Positions 23,701 to 33,928 of a stretch of DNA of 64,000 bases are shown here, one piece after another. Under the pieces are notes generated by a model. It searched no databases, was not told where the DNA came from, and saw nothing but the letters and a program-made list of their open reading frames with translations. Every line of letters begins with the position of its first letter. The stretch's first letter is position 1. Location: contig OX419755.1 of the NCBI GenBank assembly GCA_948567375.1, positions 24,506,517 to 24,570,516 on the forward strand, read 5' to 3'. Position numbers and translations under genes: made by a program. The DNA comes from Lunularia cruciata (lineage: Eukaryota > Streptophyta > Marchantiopsida > Lunulariales > Lunulariaceae).

Positions 23701-24541
23701 TCCCCAAGAATGTGGCCCCCTGCTCCAAGCCTACTTCATTCCCTAGTACAAGTCTCCAATCCGACTCTGTCCTGCGAGCCGGATTTCCTCTCTTCTCTTC
23801 CTCCTTGAGTCTATCGAGACACTTGCTCTCAATAATTTCTGTCATGAAACCTAGAAAACTCACATTCCATTTCCATGCCAAGAAAGTGATCCAAAGTCGG
23901 CTCAAGACTTTGATCCTAGCAATCACATCTAACCTCCAAATTGCATGATTTCTCACTGTGAATTCAGAGTTCTTCTTTCCTCCTCCCATCTCTTCTGCCT
24001 TCTCACTATCTCTCGATTTCACTCTTGTGACTTCTCCCTTACACACTAACGCGATTCCAACTCTATTTCCCTTCCCACGATCACCTGCAAGACGACTTCT
24101 CAATGGCAAAGGAAAATTACTTGACATTTCATCATTGCAAGTTTGATTTTTATAAAGTTGCACTTTCTTTGTCTTTATTCACTTTGAGTTTCTATCGAGA
24201 AATCACACCTCCTACATGCACGTGTCACTGTCAATCAACCTTCACGCGTATGGGCCGCCGGTTTTTGAACGGTCTCTTCTTGAATTTCTCGCCCCGACGA
24301 AAGGTTGTTAGACTGTCTTCACCTTGGGTTGAGCTCCCCCCAATACGAAGACACTTTACTTTGGGTTGTTTGCTGACATGGCATTTCCGAGTACTTTGCC
24401 TTATGACCTGAAGTCACTTTACTTTGGGTTTCATCCTCAAGACTCTTTTCTTTGCCTTCTTTGGCCATACAGGTGCAATCCGACTTCTCTATACACTTCT
24501 TCTTCTTTATTTTGAAAAAAACAAAACATGTGGGCACCACA
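20750..24541 (-). mobile_element. D1: solo LTR of family F (~3.8 kb) carrying a gene
   Basis: Read on the minus strand it begins TGTGGTGCCCACATG and ends GGGTTGTCACA, with GGGAG duplicated on both sides. The same unit is the 3' LTR of F1 (D2), and stands alone as D3 and D4. No direct repeats lie at its ends, so it is a solo LTR and not a small element with its own LTRs. A TATTTAAG box about 0.7 kb before its 3' end (near 21430-21440) fits a core promoter, leaving a U3 of ~3.1 kb that contains the coding frame. The frame is broken in several places. Confidence 0.82.
21557..24163 (-). pseudogene. LTR-borne gene in D1: N-terminal domain plus long coiled coil
   Basis: The longest open piece is the N-terminal one (23321-24163). 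It has a basic leader, then WITFLAWKWNVSFLGFM, a W-containing segment (ESDWRLVLGNE), and a segment running KPEGTTYVMKHQAVFFHKLFEG into an INWARC motif. This layout resembles, weakly, the plant transposon-associated domain called Transposase_32 / putative plant transposon protein. Then follow an acidic Lys/Ser-rich linker with a nuclear-signal-like KKPRKTRRGNPRRG (about 23170-23210) and heptad-rich coiled-coil segments down to 21557. No transposase, RT or nuclease motif is seen. The role is unknown; a structural or nuclear accessory protein of family F is possible. Confidence 0.65.
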
Positions 24542-25188
24542 GGGAGAGTGCTTGACAGTAGTTTGGGTAGTAGTATATTTCCAATGTTACCTATTTGGTA
24601 ACCCCTTCACTCTCATCATTGATCATCAACCGCTAAAGTGGTTGATGGAGTCTGACAAGCTTTCAAGGAAGCTTGCATGATGGGCTTTGATTTTACAAGA
24701 GTATGATTTCACAGTTGTTCATAGACCTAGAGTGGTGAACCGTGATGCAGATGGGTTGATAAGAAACCCATGTCCCAGCAAGCAAGATCAGACTAGAGCA
24801 TGTTTGCATGGTGCGACAAATGAGGAGATGGTGCCAGGTTGGCATGCATTGGCCTTTTTGTGCATATTTTTTGAGGCTTTGGTGGTATTTCTCTCAGCGC
24901 ATACAGGAGGAGTTATTGGGGTCATAGAGAGTGAAGATATTGGTACAGTTCAGCAAGACATTCATGGTGATGTCTTAGTGATGGACTATCTTTCCACTAG
25001 TATTGTGGGTGGCACAATTGGGGCCAAGGAGAGAGATCATGTCCTTTAGCAAGCCAGACAATTCAGATTGAAGGGCAAACACCTTTTGTGTGTATGGGAA
25101 GATGGTAGAGTGCAAGTAGTACCACTTCCATCTTAGAGACCACCGTTGGTCTATCATGCTCATGAGGAGCTAGGACATTTTGGAGTAA
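24542..25188 (+). pseudogene. C1 RNase H end and integrase start, right of D1
   Basis: Begins with the second GGGAG, then continues RNase H: NPFTLIIDHQPLKWLMESDKL-like sequence near 24600-24660 and LILQEYDFTVVHRPRVVNRD near 24690-24745. The integrase N-terminal zinc region starts near 25150 (HAHEELGHFG) and is cut by F1 at 25188. Confidence 0.85.
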
Positions 25189-28100
25189 TATGACAACTCA
25201 ACAAATATCACTTTTGCGGTAATCAGGTAAGTAAAATTTGTTCTTGCAGAGATACTGATCCAAATGTCCAAATACAAAGCAAAGTAACCAAATTAGTTCT
25301 TCTTGGGTTCTTCTTTAATCTCTCAGGTAGAAACCACACCCAGAAGAGAGTAACAAACATTGACTCGCAATCTCTTCAAACAAAAATGTCACACTTAATC
25401 AAAACTCCATCAAATCTTTCCAAACAATCTTGATTGTGATGATTCAGTCTCTCCCAAAAATGGCACTTTACTGCAAATAACTTTGCCTCAAAATTGTGTT
25501 CCACCCTCCACTAAAGGCACAACTTCCTTGATCAAAATTGCTTCACATCAACACTGAGCTCCACTAAAGGCACAACTTCCTTGATCAAAATTGCTTCACA
25601 TCAACACTGAGCTGCACTCACAACTACAAAATACTACCAACACTACAATTCCTCTCAGATCTGTCAAGGCATTGCTCCAATTGCACTTCACTCAAGATCA
25701 AACACACAGAATGAAGATCACGGCTATGGAATCCAACATCCAACAAGCACAATGATTTGCACTTTAGAATTCTCCAAACACTCAACAAACATAAACACAG
25801 AGTTGATAAACACAGAGTTGAATTATGCTCAAGCAACGAGCATTGCTTCACAACACTCACTTTATCTATTCTCAGAAATAATGAGCACTAAACAACAACA
25901 TACTACAAATGCCTCCCTTAAATAAGCAAAGCTATTCAACAATTAACTAACTTCCTAATCTGCTTCATAACAACTCTAACAACCTGTAGATCCAGAATGA
26001 GAGTGCACCTCTTCATATCTGCCTCTTCAAATCTCAAAACTATTACTAATCCAATCCAATGTCTACTTCTTCCTCGGCTTCCAAACCCAAAGTTACCTCC
26101 TTAATCTTTCTTCTTCTCTATACCTTAGTATTAACTCTTTGTGCTAGAGCTGCTTCTTCTCTTCTACAGTTTGCATCACTCTATCAAGCTCTTGCTCCTT
26201 CTCTGCTACTCTTGCCATAGCATGGATGATCTCAAATTGTGAATCAACAAACTGTTATTTCAAGATTTCATACTCAACTATCTATCTTTCCTTGGCTATG
26301 ACATTTTGCTCTATTACTCTCTCTTTACTTCCCACTTCCCTCTTTAAGTTCTCTATTACTTGATATTGTACTATTGTATCTACTCGTAGTACCTTCCTTT
26401 CCTCTTCTCCTTGGGTTATACTCTTCTTTGACTCCGAGTTCTCTCCTTTTAACCTTGCCAACACCTGCAACACAGTCTTTACCTCCAGATACTCCAACTG
26501 CAGCTCTTTCTTCTTCTCCTCCAACTTTATTAGCAACAAGCATACAATCTCCCATAGATACTCCACTCCTTCGCTCTGATTCACTTCTACTTGCGGGTTT
26601 TTCTCCTTCCTTGCTTCTTCTTTGCCTGACACCCTTCTCCTCAGTCAAAGTCACCTTATTGGGATGGGTTGCTTGCTCCCCAAACTTTCACTCCCCATTT
26701 CTCTTCTTCTACTTGGCCCTGACTCATGCATTACATTTCTTTTGGAGCAGACACCTCTCTAAATGATAATCCTCTTCTCCTCTTTCTTTAGAACTTTGTC
26801 TTCTAACTTTGAGTTATCTTCTATTGCCATCTCCACCTTTCCCTCTTCTTCCGGTACCGATTGCATCTTCACTCTTGTTACTTGCTTCACAACTCTGCAA
26901 CATGAGTTCAGGTTCTTTCTCTCTCTTTGAGTCTTCTGACTTGTACTTGGCTTCCACTTTTGATTCTTCTCCCAACAATGTGATTACTACCATTTACTTT
27001 CCTGGTCTTCCGAGGTCTTGTCGCTGCTATTTCTTCTTCTTCTAGTTGACTCCTTCTTTGACTTTGGACCATTCACCGCCAACTGCACGCTTTGCCCCGT
27101 CTACACATAATACTTGTCATTGCTCCTGATTTGAAGAATGTATTGTTGCTCCTCCATATTAGCATCTCTTCTTAAGTCGGAGTAGAAGTGCGACACCATC
27201 TTGTGTTCCGCTGCATTCAACAGATTTAATCCCAAATAGAAGTGGGCTGCAAATGGCACAATGTAATGTGGAGGCAACTTGTCCCTCAAATTCCATACCA
27301 TTTGTCTTGTGTGCTGATGGAATCACTTTGCCCAATTGATTGGTTCCCCTGAAAACATCTTATGGAAAAACACCACTTGATGTTTCATCACATAAGTGGT
27401 TCACCTGGCTTGAAGATAACCATCATTGCTCCTACGATGCCTCTCCTCACAAGGTCCTTGGAACTCTCAACTTTATAACCATTCTTTGTGCATTTTGAAG
27501 AAAAGGCATCTCGCACTTCTTGGGTTTCTTTAGCTACCCCTTCTCTCCCCAAGAATGTGGCTCCTTGCTCCTCACTCGCCTCTCTTCCGAGTTCTAACCT
27601 CCAATCCAACTCTGTCCATCAAGCCGGATTTCCTCTCTTACCCTTTGCTTTGGATCCGTTGAAACATTTACTCTTGATGATCTTGGTCATGAAACCTAGA
27701 AAACTAAGGTTCCAATTCCATGCCAAAAATGTAATCCAAAGACTGCTAAAGACATCAATTCTTGTGATCGCATCTAACCTCCAAACTGCATGATTTCTCA
27801 CTACAAATTTTGAGTTCTTCTTTCCACCTCCCATCTTACTCTCCTCCACTTTGGGTTGGTGACTAATCTTCCGCCCGACTCCTGGACTAACTCTCTTGAC
27901 TTTCTCTTGATGCACAAGCACGTCTCTTACTAAACTCTCTTTTCCCTGATCTCCCTCAAGATGATTCCTTAATGGCAATGGAAAATTACTGTCATCTCTT
28001 CATCTCTATCCCAAATTTTATAGTGGCACGTCTTCTCTGTCTTTCTTCACTTTGAGCTTCTACCAAGAAATCACACCTTTTGCATGCTCCTATCAATGTT

Positions 28101-28406
28101 AGTTCTCCTTTGCTCATAGGCTAGCCATTTTTATGTGTGGTACCTTCTTGAATGTCCAACCCTAAAGGAAAGTTGTTACATTGTCCTTGCCACGGGTTGA
28201 GCACCCCCAAGACAAAGTCTCCTTACTTTGGGATGAATGTTGATAGGACCCATCCGAGTACTTTGTCTTTTGACACAAAGTCACTTTGCCTCGAGTTACA
28301 ACCCAAAGATACCATTCTTTGCCTTCTAGTGCCATACATGCACAATTTGTCTTTGTTTGTACGCTTCTTCATAAATAAGAAAATAAACAAAAATGTGGGT
28401 ACTACA
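25189..28406 (-). repeat. D2: 3' LTR of F1, about 3.2 kb
   Basis: Minus-strand start TGTAGTACCCACATTTTTG lies directly after a purine-rich tract, and the end reads TTGAGTTGTCATA at the C1 junction. It is collinear with D1, D3 and D4 but shorter through internal losses. A ~45-bp piece around 25505-25610 is present twice in tandem. The left neighbour AGTAA (25184-25188) has no partner because the far end of F1 is lost. Confidence 0.82.
26040..27980 (-). pseudogene. LTR-borne gene in D2
   Basis: Same gene as in D1, more decayed. The N-terminal domain lies at about 27100-27978 (MGGGKKNSKFVVRNHAVWRLD, then WITFLAWNWNLSFLGFM, WRLELGREA). Coiled-coil segments lie at about 26100-26660. The acidic linker is largely lost. 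It is the most reduced of the four copies. Confidence 0.65.
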
Positions 28407-28419
28407 TACCCCTTCCATC
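28407..28419 (-). promoter_or_regulatory. F1 polypurine tract
   Basis: On the minus strand GATGGAAGGGGTA immediately precedes the LTR start TGTAGTACCC. Integrase C-terminal sequence ends about 70 bp upstream. This is the expected place and composition of a plus-strand primer and is the key evidence that D2 is an LTR. Confidence 0.7.
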
Positions 28420-28945
28420 AAATGTGAGCATCCCTGTGAACATAGACCTTGGGTGTCTTAGAGACCTCTAAGTCTATCTTCCAATATTTTTGAACTCCAC
28501 CCATTTACTCGAGTGGCAAATGGTTGTCCCTCCAAGTCTGCAAGTTGAATGGACCCGTTGTCATAAATATGAAGTACTCAATTGGGGCCCATCCATCTCA
28601 AATGCAGTTTGCCTAGAAAAAATATTTGGCAATTGTCATATAACAAAATGAAATCTCCTTCACTCATAGTAAGAGGCTTGATGTGCTTATCATGCTTGAC
28701 TTTCCTCTATTCTTGTACTTCTTTTGTGGTTTGCATTGCATCATCTCTTTTCTCTTCTAACCACATCAGTTGATGGATCCAAAGATCCTAAATTTGTTCT
28801 TCTGACAACCATTCCTCACACAAAATCCAATACATTGGTACCTCAAATTCAACTGGTAGGATATGGTGCAAGCCATATGTCAAGAAATATGGATTTTGCT
28901 TGGTTCTGATCTTTTCTGTCATTTGATATGCCCACAACACGGTGT
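28420..28945 (-). pseudogene. F1 integrase C-terminal part
   Basis: Minus-strand translation gives VLWAYQMTEKIRTKQNPYFL, then YGLHHILPVEFEVP at about 28830-28945, the conserved C-terminal end of the integrase core. A MSEGDFILLYDN segment near 28650-28680 belongs to the C-terminal domain. No chromodomain or PHD finger is seen before the purine tract. Confidence 0.8.
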
Positions 28946-31215
28946 TGTCGGGAGAATAAACTACACATAGTATTGGTGCCATTTGGTGTGAATTTTTCAT
29001 GTTAGAAAACTCAAGGGTTTATGTTATGGTGAAACTAGTAGTTGTTTTGTGTTCTTGTAGGGTCAAGGATTTTCTCTTATGTTAAGGAAGGAAGGACTTT
29101 TTTTCAAGAAAGGAGAGGACCAATAGGAAGTGAAATTTTGGGAAGAAGTATCGAGGGTTTTGTTGCTGGACAGAAAAGAGTTGTGAGAAAAAGGGAAGTT
29201 GCTGGAAAAAAAGAGTTTGGAAAAAGAGTTGTGAGAAAAAGGAAAGTGCTGGACAGAAGAGAGGATACGGGATCTAGATGAAGGGTTTTGGGACATGAAG
29301 AGAGAGATACTGAGAAATAGGTTGGCTTGGAAAAGGGGTTGAATTCTGGAAGGGACTGGGGTTTTTGGAGGACCAATGTGAGAGAGAGAAGTTTGAGAGG
29401 AAGAGCAGGGTTTTGGAAGGAGGGGAGACTTTTGGGGGAAAAGAGGCCTGGATAGGGTTTGAGAGAATCTTCAAAAGATCTTGCTGGAGGCTAATGACAG
29501 GAAGGACTTCAAAGGAAGTTTGGAGAGGGCTGGATCAATTAACGCTGTTGAGAGGAGGGTTTTGGGAGATTTTGCTAAATCTGATGACAAGAAGTTAAAG
29601 AGGTTAGAGAGAAAGCTTCGAGAGTTCTTGGTGATGGTTGAAGATGAGGAGTAGGGTCTGAGAGAATGTTTTCGGAAGGATCTTGCTGAAGGCTGATGAC
29701 AAGAAGTACTTTGAAGGAAAGTTTGGAGAGGGCTGGACCAATTAACGCTTTTGAGAGGAGGGTTTCAGGAGATTTTGCTGAATCTGATGACAGGAAGTTA
29801 AAGAGGTTAGAGAGAAGGCTTCAAGAGTTCTTGATGATGGTTGATGGCTGAAGACAAGGAGTAGGGTTTGAGAGAATCTTTGAAAGGTCTTGCTGAAGGC
29901 TAATGACAAGAAGGACTTCAAAGGAAAATTTGGAGAGGGCTGGACCAATTAATGCTGTTGAGAGGAGGGTTTCGGGAGATTTTGCTGAATCTGATGATAG
30001 GAAGTTAAAGAGGTTAGAGAAAAAGATTTGAAAGTTCTTGCTGGTTGCTGATGGCCAAAGACAAGGAGTAGGGTTTAAGGAGAAATGCTTCAAGAGAAGA
30101 CTAGATGGTGATGAGAGATGACAGGGAGTTAAGGAGGTTAAAGAGAAAGCTTAGAAGAGATCTTGCTGAATAATTGACATGGTAGTAGGGTTGGAGAGAA
30201 TGGTTTGAGAGAGATCTTTCTGAAGTAGTGACATGGCAGTAGGGTCTGTGAGAATGTTTCGGGAGATCTTGCTGAAGCTGATGATCAGACAAGAGCATTT
30301 GAGAATTATGATAGAACTGTGAAGGATGTGATAGTGCAAACAGGAGAGAGAAATTTTTTAGAAGAGAAGGGTTTGGACAGAGGAAGCTGTAGGAGAGAAT
30401 TGTTGAAATAAGGCTTTTTCCTAAAACAGACCAGAGGAAGGATTTTCTTGCAGAGGAGGAGATTGACATAACAAAGAGTCCGGGTGAATGACAGAGAAGG
30501 AGGTGAATAGTTTCAGGATAAGAATAAGGAAGAAGTGGAACGAGAACCTATCAACCAGAGAACAAACTTGGAGAAGATCTTGAACAGAGTCATGATAGAA
30601 CGGAGGGCTAAGAATTGTAAGGGTTTGGGTGTAGAACTTGCTCAGTTTTCCTCCTTTGTGTACATGCTTTGCCATTGAAGATTTAGTCAGTCATTGTATT
30701 GTTTAAAGCTGCTTGGGTTTCCCTTGAAAAATTTATAACTGCAAGGCTTGGGATTATGATAAATATATACTTCCTTGATGAATGTGAATCTTTAGTCCAT
30801 GAATAGTATAAATGAGAGGACTCCAGTCTCGGAGCTCTCATCTCAGTCGAGCTGCACTTCCAAGACCTATCACTGACCTGATCATGATTGTTTGAACCTG
30901 GCCATAGGACTGTGATTCGTTAGAGGAATTACATCACAACCCATTGAATGCAACTTAATATGGACAGAACTTTAACATTGGCAATGAAGCTTGAAGAATA
31001 CAATTGTGCCAATGAGGCCAATCCAAGAAGCCATTTATCATGAGCCTACATTTAGAAAGTTTGGTAGCAAGCTGCTCTAGCAAGAAGGACTGCCAGCCGG
31101 GCAAGTAGGAAGAGCGTCTGATTACAAAAGGCTTTGAACAGTTGACAAGCCAAGCAGTCTGAGCACAAGCAGCCAGGTGCCTGGTGCAATCCTGAGACCA
31201 ACCAATCCCACGACA
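28946..31215 (+). mobile_element. H: 2.27-kb insertion with TG...CA ends, probable solo LTR
   Basis: It splits the F1 integrase core between the TYD and LWAY motifs. On the plus strand it begins TGTCGGGAGAATAAAC and ends CCAATCCCACGACA, with matching 5'-TGTCG/CGACA-3' termini. A GTATAAATGAGAGG box near 30806-30819 lies about 400 bp before the right end, which fits a promoter in a large LTR. No clear target duplication is visible and no protein domain is recognised. Its family is unknown. Confidence 0.55.
29452..30290 (+). repeat. Tandem ~205-bp repeat inside H
   Basis: Three units start near 29462, 29661 and 29872, each reading GAGAATnTTnnnAAGnTCTTGC, then a GGAAnnTTTGGAGAGGGCTG segment, then GAAGTTAAAGAGGTTAGAGA. 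From about 30080 to 30290 shorter, degenerate units continue (repeated GAGAnCTTnCTGAA). Spacing is about 200-211 bp. Strand composition is purine-rich on plus. Confidence 0.85.
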
Positions 31216-32695
31216 ATGGCTGGTAACTTTGTATCCTAGTCATAGGTATAATTGACAGTCATCTTCTCAAGGATTTTATTGCGTAACCCATTTACCTTCT
31301 CTGTTAGGCCATTTTCTTTGGGATTATAAGGAGTCATCTTCCAATGTTTAATCTGAAAGTATTTGGTTAATGCTTCCATCAGAGAGTTCAAGAAATGTGT
31401 CCCTCTGTCACTGATCAATTCCATATCAAGAGGTGATATTTCAAACAAAAAATTCTGCCACTATTTTTGCATCATCTCTACAAGTTGATTTGGCTTTGAC
31501 CATCTTGGTAGCATAGTCAGTGCAAACCAAAATGTACCATTTTCTTGTGACTTGGGTTATTGGTTGTATTGGTCCCACAAAATCAATTCCCCATTTCTCA
31601 GATGGGGCCAATGGTAAAATTGGTCTCAAAAGCCATTGGGAAGTAGCCATTGGCTTTCCTATTCTCTGACAAGTATCACAACTTTGGATATGGGCATGCG
31701 TGTCTTTATACATTATAGGCCACCAGTACCCCAAGGAAAGAATCTTCTTTATAGTATTCTTCAAGGCATAGTGTCTCCTCAATGCTTTGAACTGTAAAGA
31801 CTCAATTACTCCTCCAACTTCATATGCCTCCAAGCATCACAGAAGTACTTGACTTTGTCCATCTTGAATAAAATGTTGTGTTTAAGCTGATATGGCCCCA
31901 TTTTCCTAAGGAAGACTGCACTCTAATCCGGGTCCAGCCCCTCAAGACATTGGAGAGTATGCAGATAGTGATATTATGCTGCATACCTCATACTTTGCAT
32001 TGCTGTCAAATGATATAACTCTTTCTTAGGGAAGCAATCATCAACTTCCCATTCTTGATCTTGAGTTTCTAACTTGATAGGAAGTCCATGTTTGAGTGCG
32101 AAGCTTCCTTCCTTACTTGTACAGTATATGTGAATTCTTCTTGCAATTTCCTTGGAGAAATATGCCTTCTTGACCAAATGTTGCAATGCGTAATGGTCAA
32201 CATAGAAGACAAACTTATAGCCCAATAAGTAGTGGTAGAACTTTTTGCATGCATACACCATTCTGAGTGCTTCCCTTTTAGTTGTAGAATAATTTCTTTC
32301 TAAAACCAAAAGTTGTTGGATGGCCTAATAGATTGGGTAATCCTTCTTCTTGTTGTCCTTTTGACTCAACTACTCCAATTGCCATGGACAAAGTATCCAC
32401 ATCTACATGAAAAGTGCGCTCCCAATTTGGAGCCCACATAATTGATGCTTCAACCAATTTCTTTTTCAATACCTGGAAAACTTCTTCTTGACTTGCTTCC
32501 CACAAGTAGTCTTTGGACTTCTTCAGTAGCTTTGTCAGCAAGCATCGCATAATTTGATACAAAGCATTTCTAGTATCCGACATGTCCCAAGAAGGTGCTC
32601 AGCTCCAAAATGTTTTTAGGGGATTCCAAGGCTAAGATTACCTTAACCTTCTTGACATTGACTTTAATACCTCGGCTTGACACCCAGATGGATGG
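31216..32695 (-). pseudogene. F1 partial RT, RNase H and integrase N-terminal/core
   Basis: Minus-strand order: an RT thumb remnant (FLGH) near 32600; RNase H with TFHVDVDTLSMAIGVV near 32390-32440, MVLERNYSTTKREALRMVYA near 32240-32309, and FVFYVDHYALQHLV near 32170. The integrase zinc region (H-x3-H ... CDTCQRIG) follows at about 31690-31790. The catalytic region IDFVGPI is near 31570, and LISDRGTHFLN with GLTEKVNGL, the second Asp and Glu regions, is near 31290-31420. Broken. Confidence 0.82.
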
Positions 32696-32917
32696 ACTCT
32701 TAGTCAATTAGACCAAGATGGGCATGATCATCCAATAACTTATGCTACTAGGCAAATGGTTTCAACAAAAAAGAACTACATTGTCAGAGAGAGAAGGGTT
32801 GGTAGTGATCTTTGGTCTCAAGAACTTTAGACACTACTTGTTTGGAGGGAAAGCTAGCATTGTCACAAATCACAAGGCTTTGAAGTACATCTTCAAAAAG
32901 CCTTATGTTGAAAGAGA
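32696..32917 (+). pseudogene. B2 RNase H, left part
   Basis: Collinear with B1 12868-13094: LDQDGHDHPITYAT, then a REREGLVVIF-like segment and TNHKALKYIFKKP. Ends where the E element is inserted. Confidence 0.85.
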
Positions 32918-32922
32918 CTAAC
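32918..32922 (+). repeat. Target duplication CTAAC, left of E
   Basis: CTAAC here and at 43494-43498 flank the E element in the RNase H frame of B2. Five bases is the usual duplication for LTR elements. Confidence 0.85.
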
Positions 32923-33097
32923 TGTAATACCAAGGGTTAGCCATATGATCTAAATGTCAAATTCGGTTTGGTAACTTCTAGAATGATGTTATACATGATG
33001 GTAAAAATAGATCAGATAGAAGTATCACCAAAAGAGTACTTCTACTAATAGGGCAGAAACCGAAATAGACTTGAGAACCTTAGAACCAATAGCTAGA
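32923..33097 (+). repeat. E left LTR, first ~175 bp
   Basis: Starts TGTAATACCAAGGGTTAG. Shares with 42931-43060 the blocks GGTTTGGTAAC, TACACATGATGG-like and TATCACCAAAAG. Ends at the C2 border near 33097. Confidence 0.7.
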
Positions 33098-33204
33098 CTG
33101 TCGTGCGTATATACATCGCTACACAACATACATCGCTGTCAACATCATACACTATAAAAGCACAACTCACACATAAGTCATACATAGACTCTAAAGTGCC
33201 ACAA
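33098..33204 (-). repeat. C2 107-bp terminal segment, outer copy
   Basis: Matches 33654-33760 with about one difference. On the minus strand it starts TTGTGGCACTTTAGAG and ends GCACGACAG. It contains a GCTTTTATAGTG box. It follows the LTR part rather than preceding it, which is the sign of a permuted end. Confidence 0.85.
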
Positions 33205-33652
33205 TAATCAGATTGCTTAACAATTCAACTCAACTCAACTCAGATCAGTACTTAATCTGTCACTCTATAAACTGCCAACAATTGGGCACTGATTACAGTC
33301 AAGCCACACCCACTCAAGCATAGAGAATCCAGGTGACGCTCGCCGGCCTCTGTCCACCATAGCCAGGAACTCGAAAGCTCAACATCAAAGAAGTGAGCTC
33401 TCTGGAGCTCACTTCGAAACTATACCCCCTGGACTCGAGCTAGCCCTGAAACCCTAACGGTCCCGCTGACGGCACACTCGACGGTGCAAACGGTGCAAAG
33501 TGACGGTGGGCCCCACCGTGAAGTCAGTACCCCGAACACAAAATCTAACCGTCGGAAAGTAGTCCCTGAGAAACAGCTAGAATAACTCTAACTACCATCA
33601 CTGGAACTCCAGTGTCCGAGCATCTAGATGCGGAACTACAAATGGCGTGACA
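33205..33652 (-). repeat. C2 LTR main part, 3' copy
   Basis: On the minus strand runs from TGTCACGCCATTTGTAG to AAGCAATCTGATTA. It matches 42478-42927 with about 7-8 differences. It holds a perfect 10-bp inverted repeat with a 4-bp loop at 33391-33414 (AAGTGAGCTC/GAGCTCACTT). Confidence 0.9.
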
Positions 33653-33653
33653 G

Positions 33654-33760
33654 CTGTCGTGCGTATATACATTGCTACACAACATACATCGCTGTCAACA
33701 TCATACACTATAAAAGCACAACTCACACATAAGTCATACATAGACTCTAAAGTGCCACAA
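33654..33760 (-). repeat. C2 107-bp terminal segment, inner copy
   Basis: Lies directly after the purine tract, where the 3' LTR should begin. Together with 33205-33652 it would give an LTR of about 556 bp starting TGTGGCACTT. Confidence 0.8.
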
Positions 33761-33776
33761 TCGCCCCCCTAGCTGG
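33761..33776 (-). promoter_or_regulatory. C2 polypurine tract
   Basis: Minus strand CCAGCTAGGGGGGCGA, directly before TTGTGGCACT. A G-run next to a TG-start is the usual plus-strand primer of LTR elements. Confidence 0.65.
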
Positions 33777-33928
33777 TGGTTAGGTCCCTCTAACTCCAGA
33801 TAGCCATCTACTCTAAGTATATGGTATACCCTCTAATGGGCAAAGATCAGGAGGCCGGGTGCTATGGAGCCCCATCGTTAGTCGCCTGTCTGCAATCTAT
33901 ACCATATAAAGAATGAACTAGCTATAGG
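33777..33928 (-). other. C2 3' untranslated stretch
   Basis: About 150 bp between the PHD-finger coding end and the purine tract. No further domain. Confidence 0.6.

Larger units (their letters stand above)
15102..25188 (+). mobile_element. C1: decayed copy of methyltransferase-bearing Ty3/gypsy family C
   Basis: Collinear, on the opposite strand, with C2 from about 41450 down to 35142. Parts in order: leader (15102-15440), gag, zinc knuckles, protease, DNA methyltransferase, RT, RNase H, integrase start. B1 lies in its leader, D1 in its RNase H, and F1 begins where its integrase would continue; nothing downstream of the integrase zinc region remains. Many breaks are present. Most differences from C2 look like C-to-T or G-to-A changes, as expected for a long-methylated copy. 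It is among the oldest insertions here, since B1, D1 and F1 all sit inside it. Confidence 0.88.
25189..32695 (-). mobile_element. F1: Ty3/gypsy element with giant gene-bearing LTR
   Basis: On the minus strand the order is partial RT, RNase H, integrase, purine tract, and a 3' LTR (D2, 28406 down to 25189). The integrase is interrupted by H (28946-31215). The 5' half (5' LTR, gag, protease, most of RT) is missing at the junction with B2 near 32695. This copy ties the D-type sequence to a polymerase-bearing element. It shares pol features with F2 (a MVKAK-x-T-x-RD-x-AK motif in integrase). Broken at many places. Confidence 0.8.

Noticed and set aside
20750-24541. D units as a DNA transposon with short TGTG/CACA inverted ends
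   Set aside because: D2 sits as the 3' LTR next to F1 integrase and a purine tract, and the 5-bp duplications and TG...CA ends fit an LTR. No transposase is seen.
29452-30290. CRISPR-like array in H
   Set aside because: Units are ~205 bp and similar along their whole length; there are no short conserved repeats with unique spacers.
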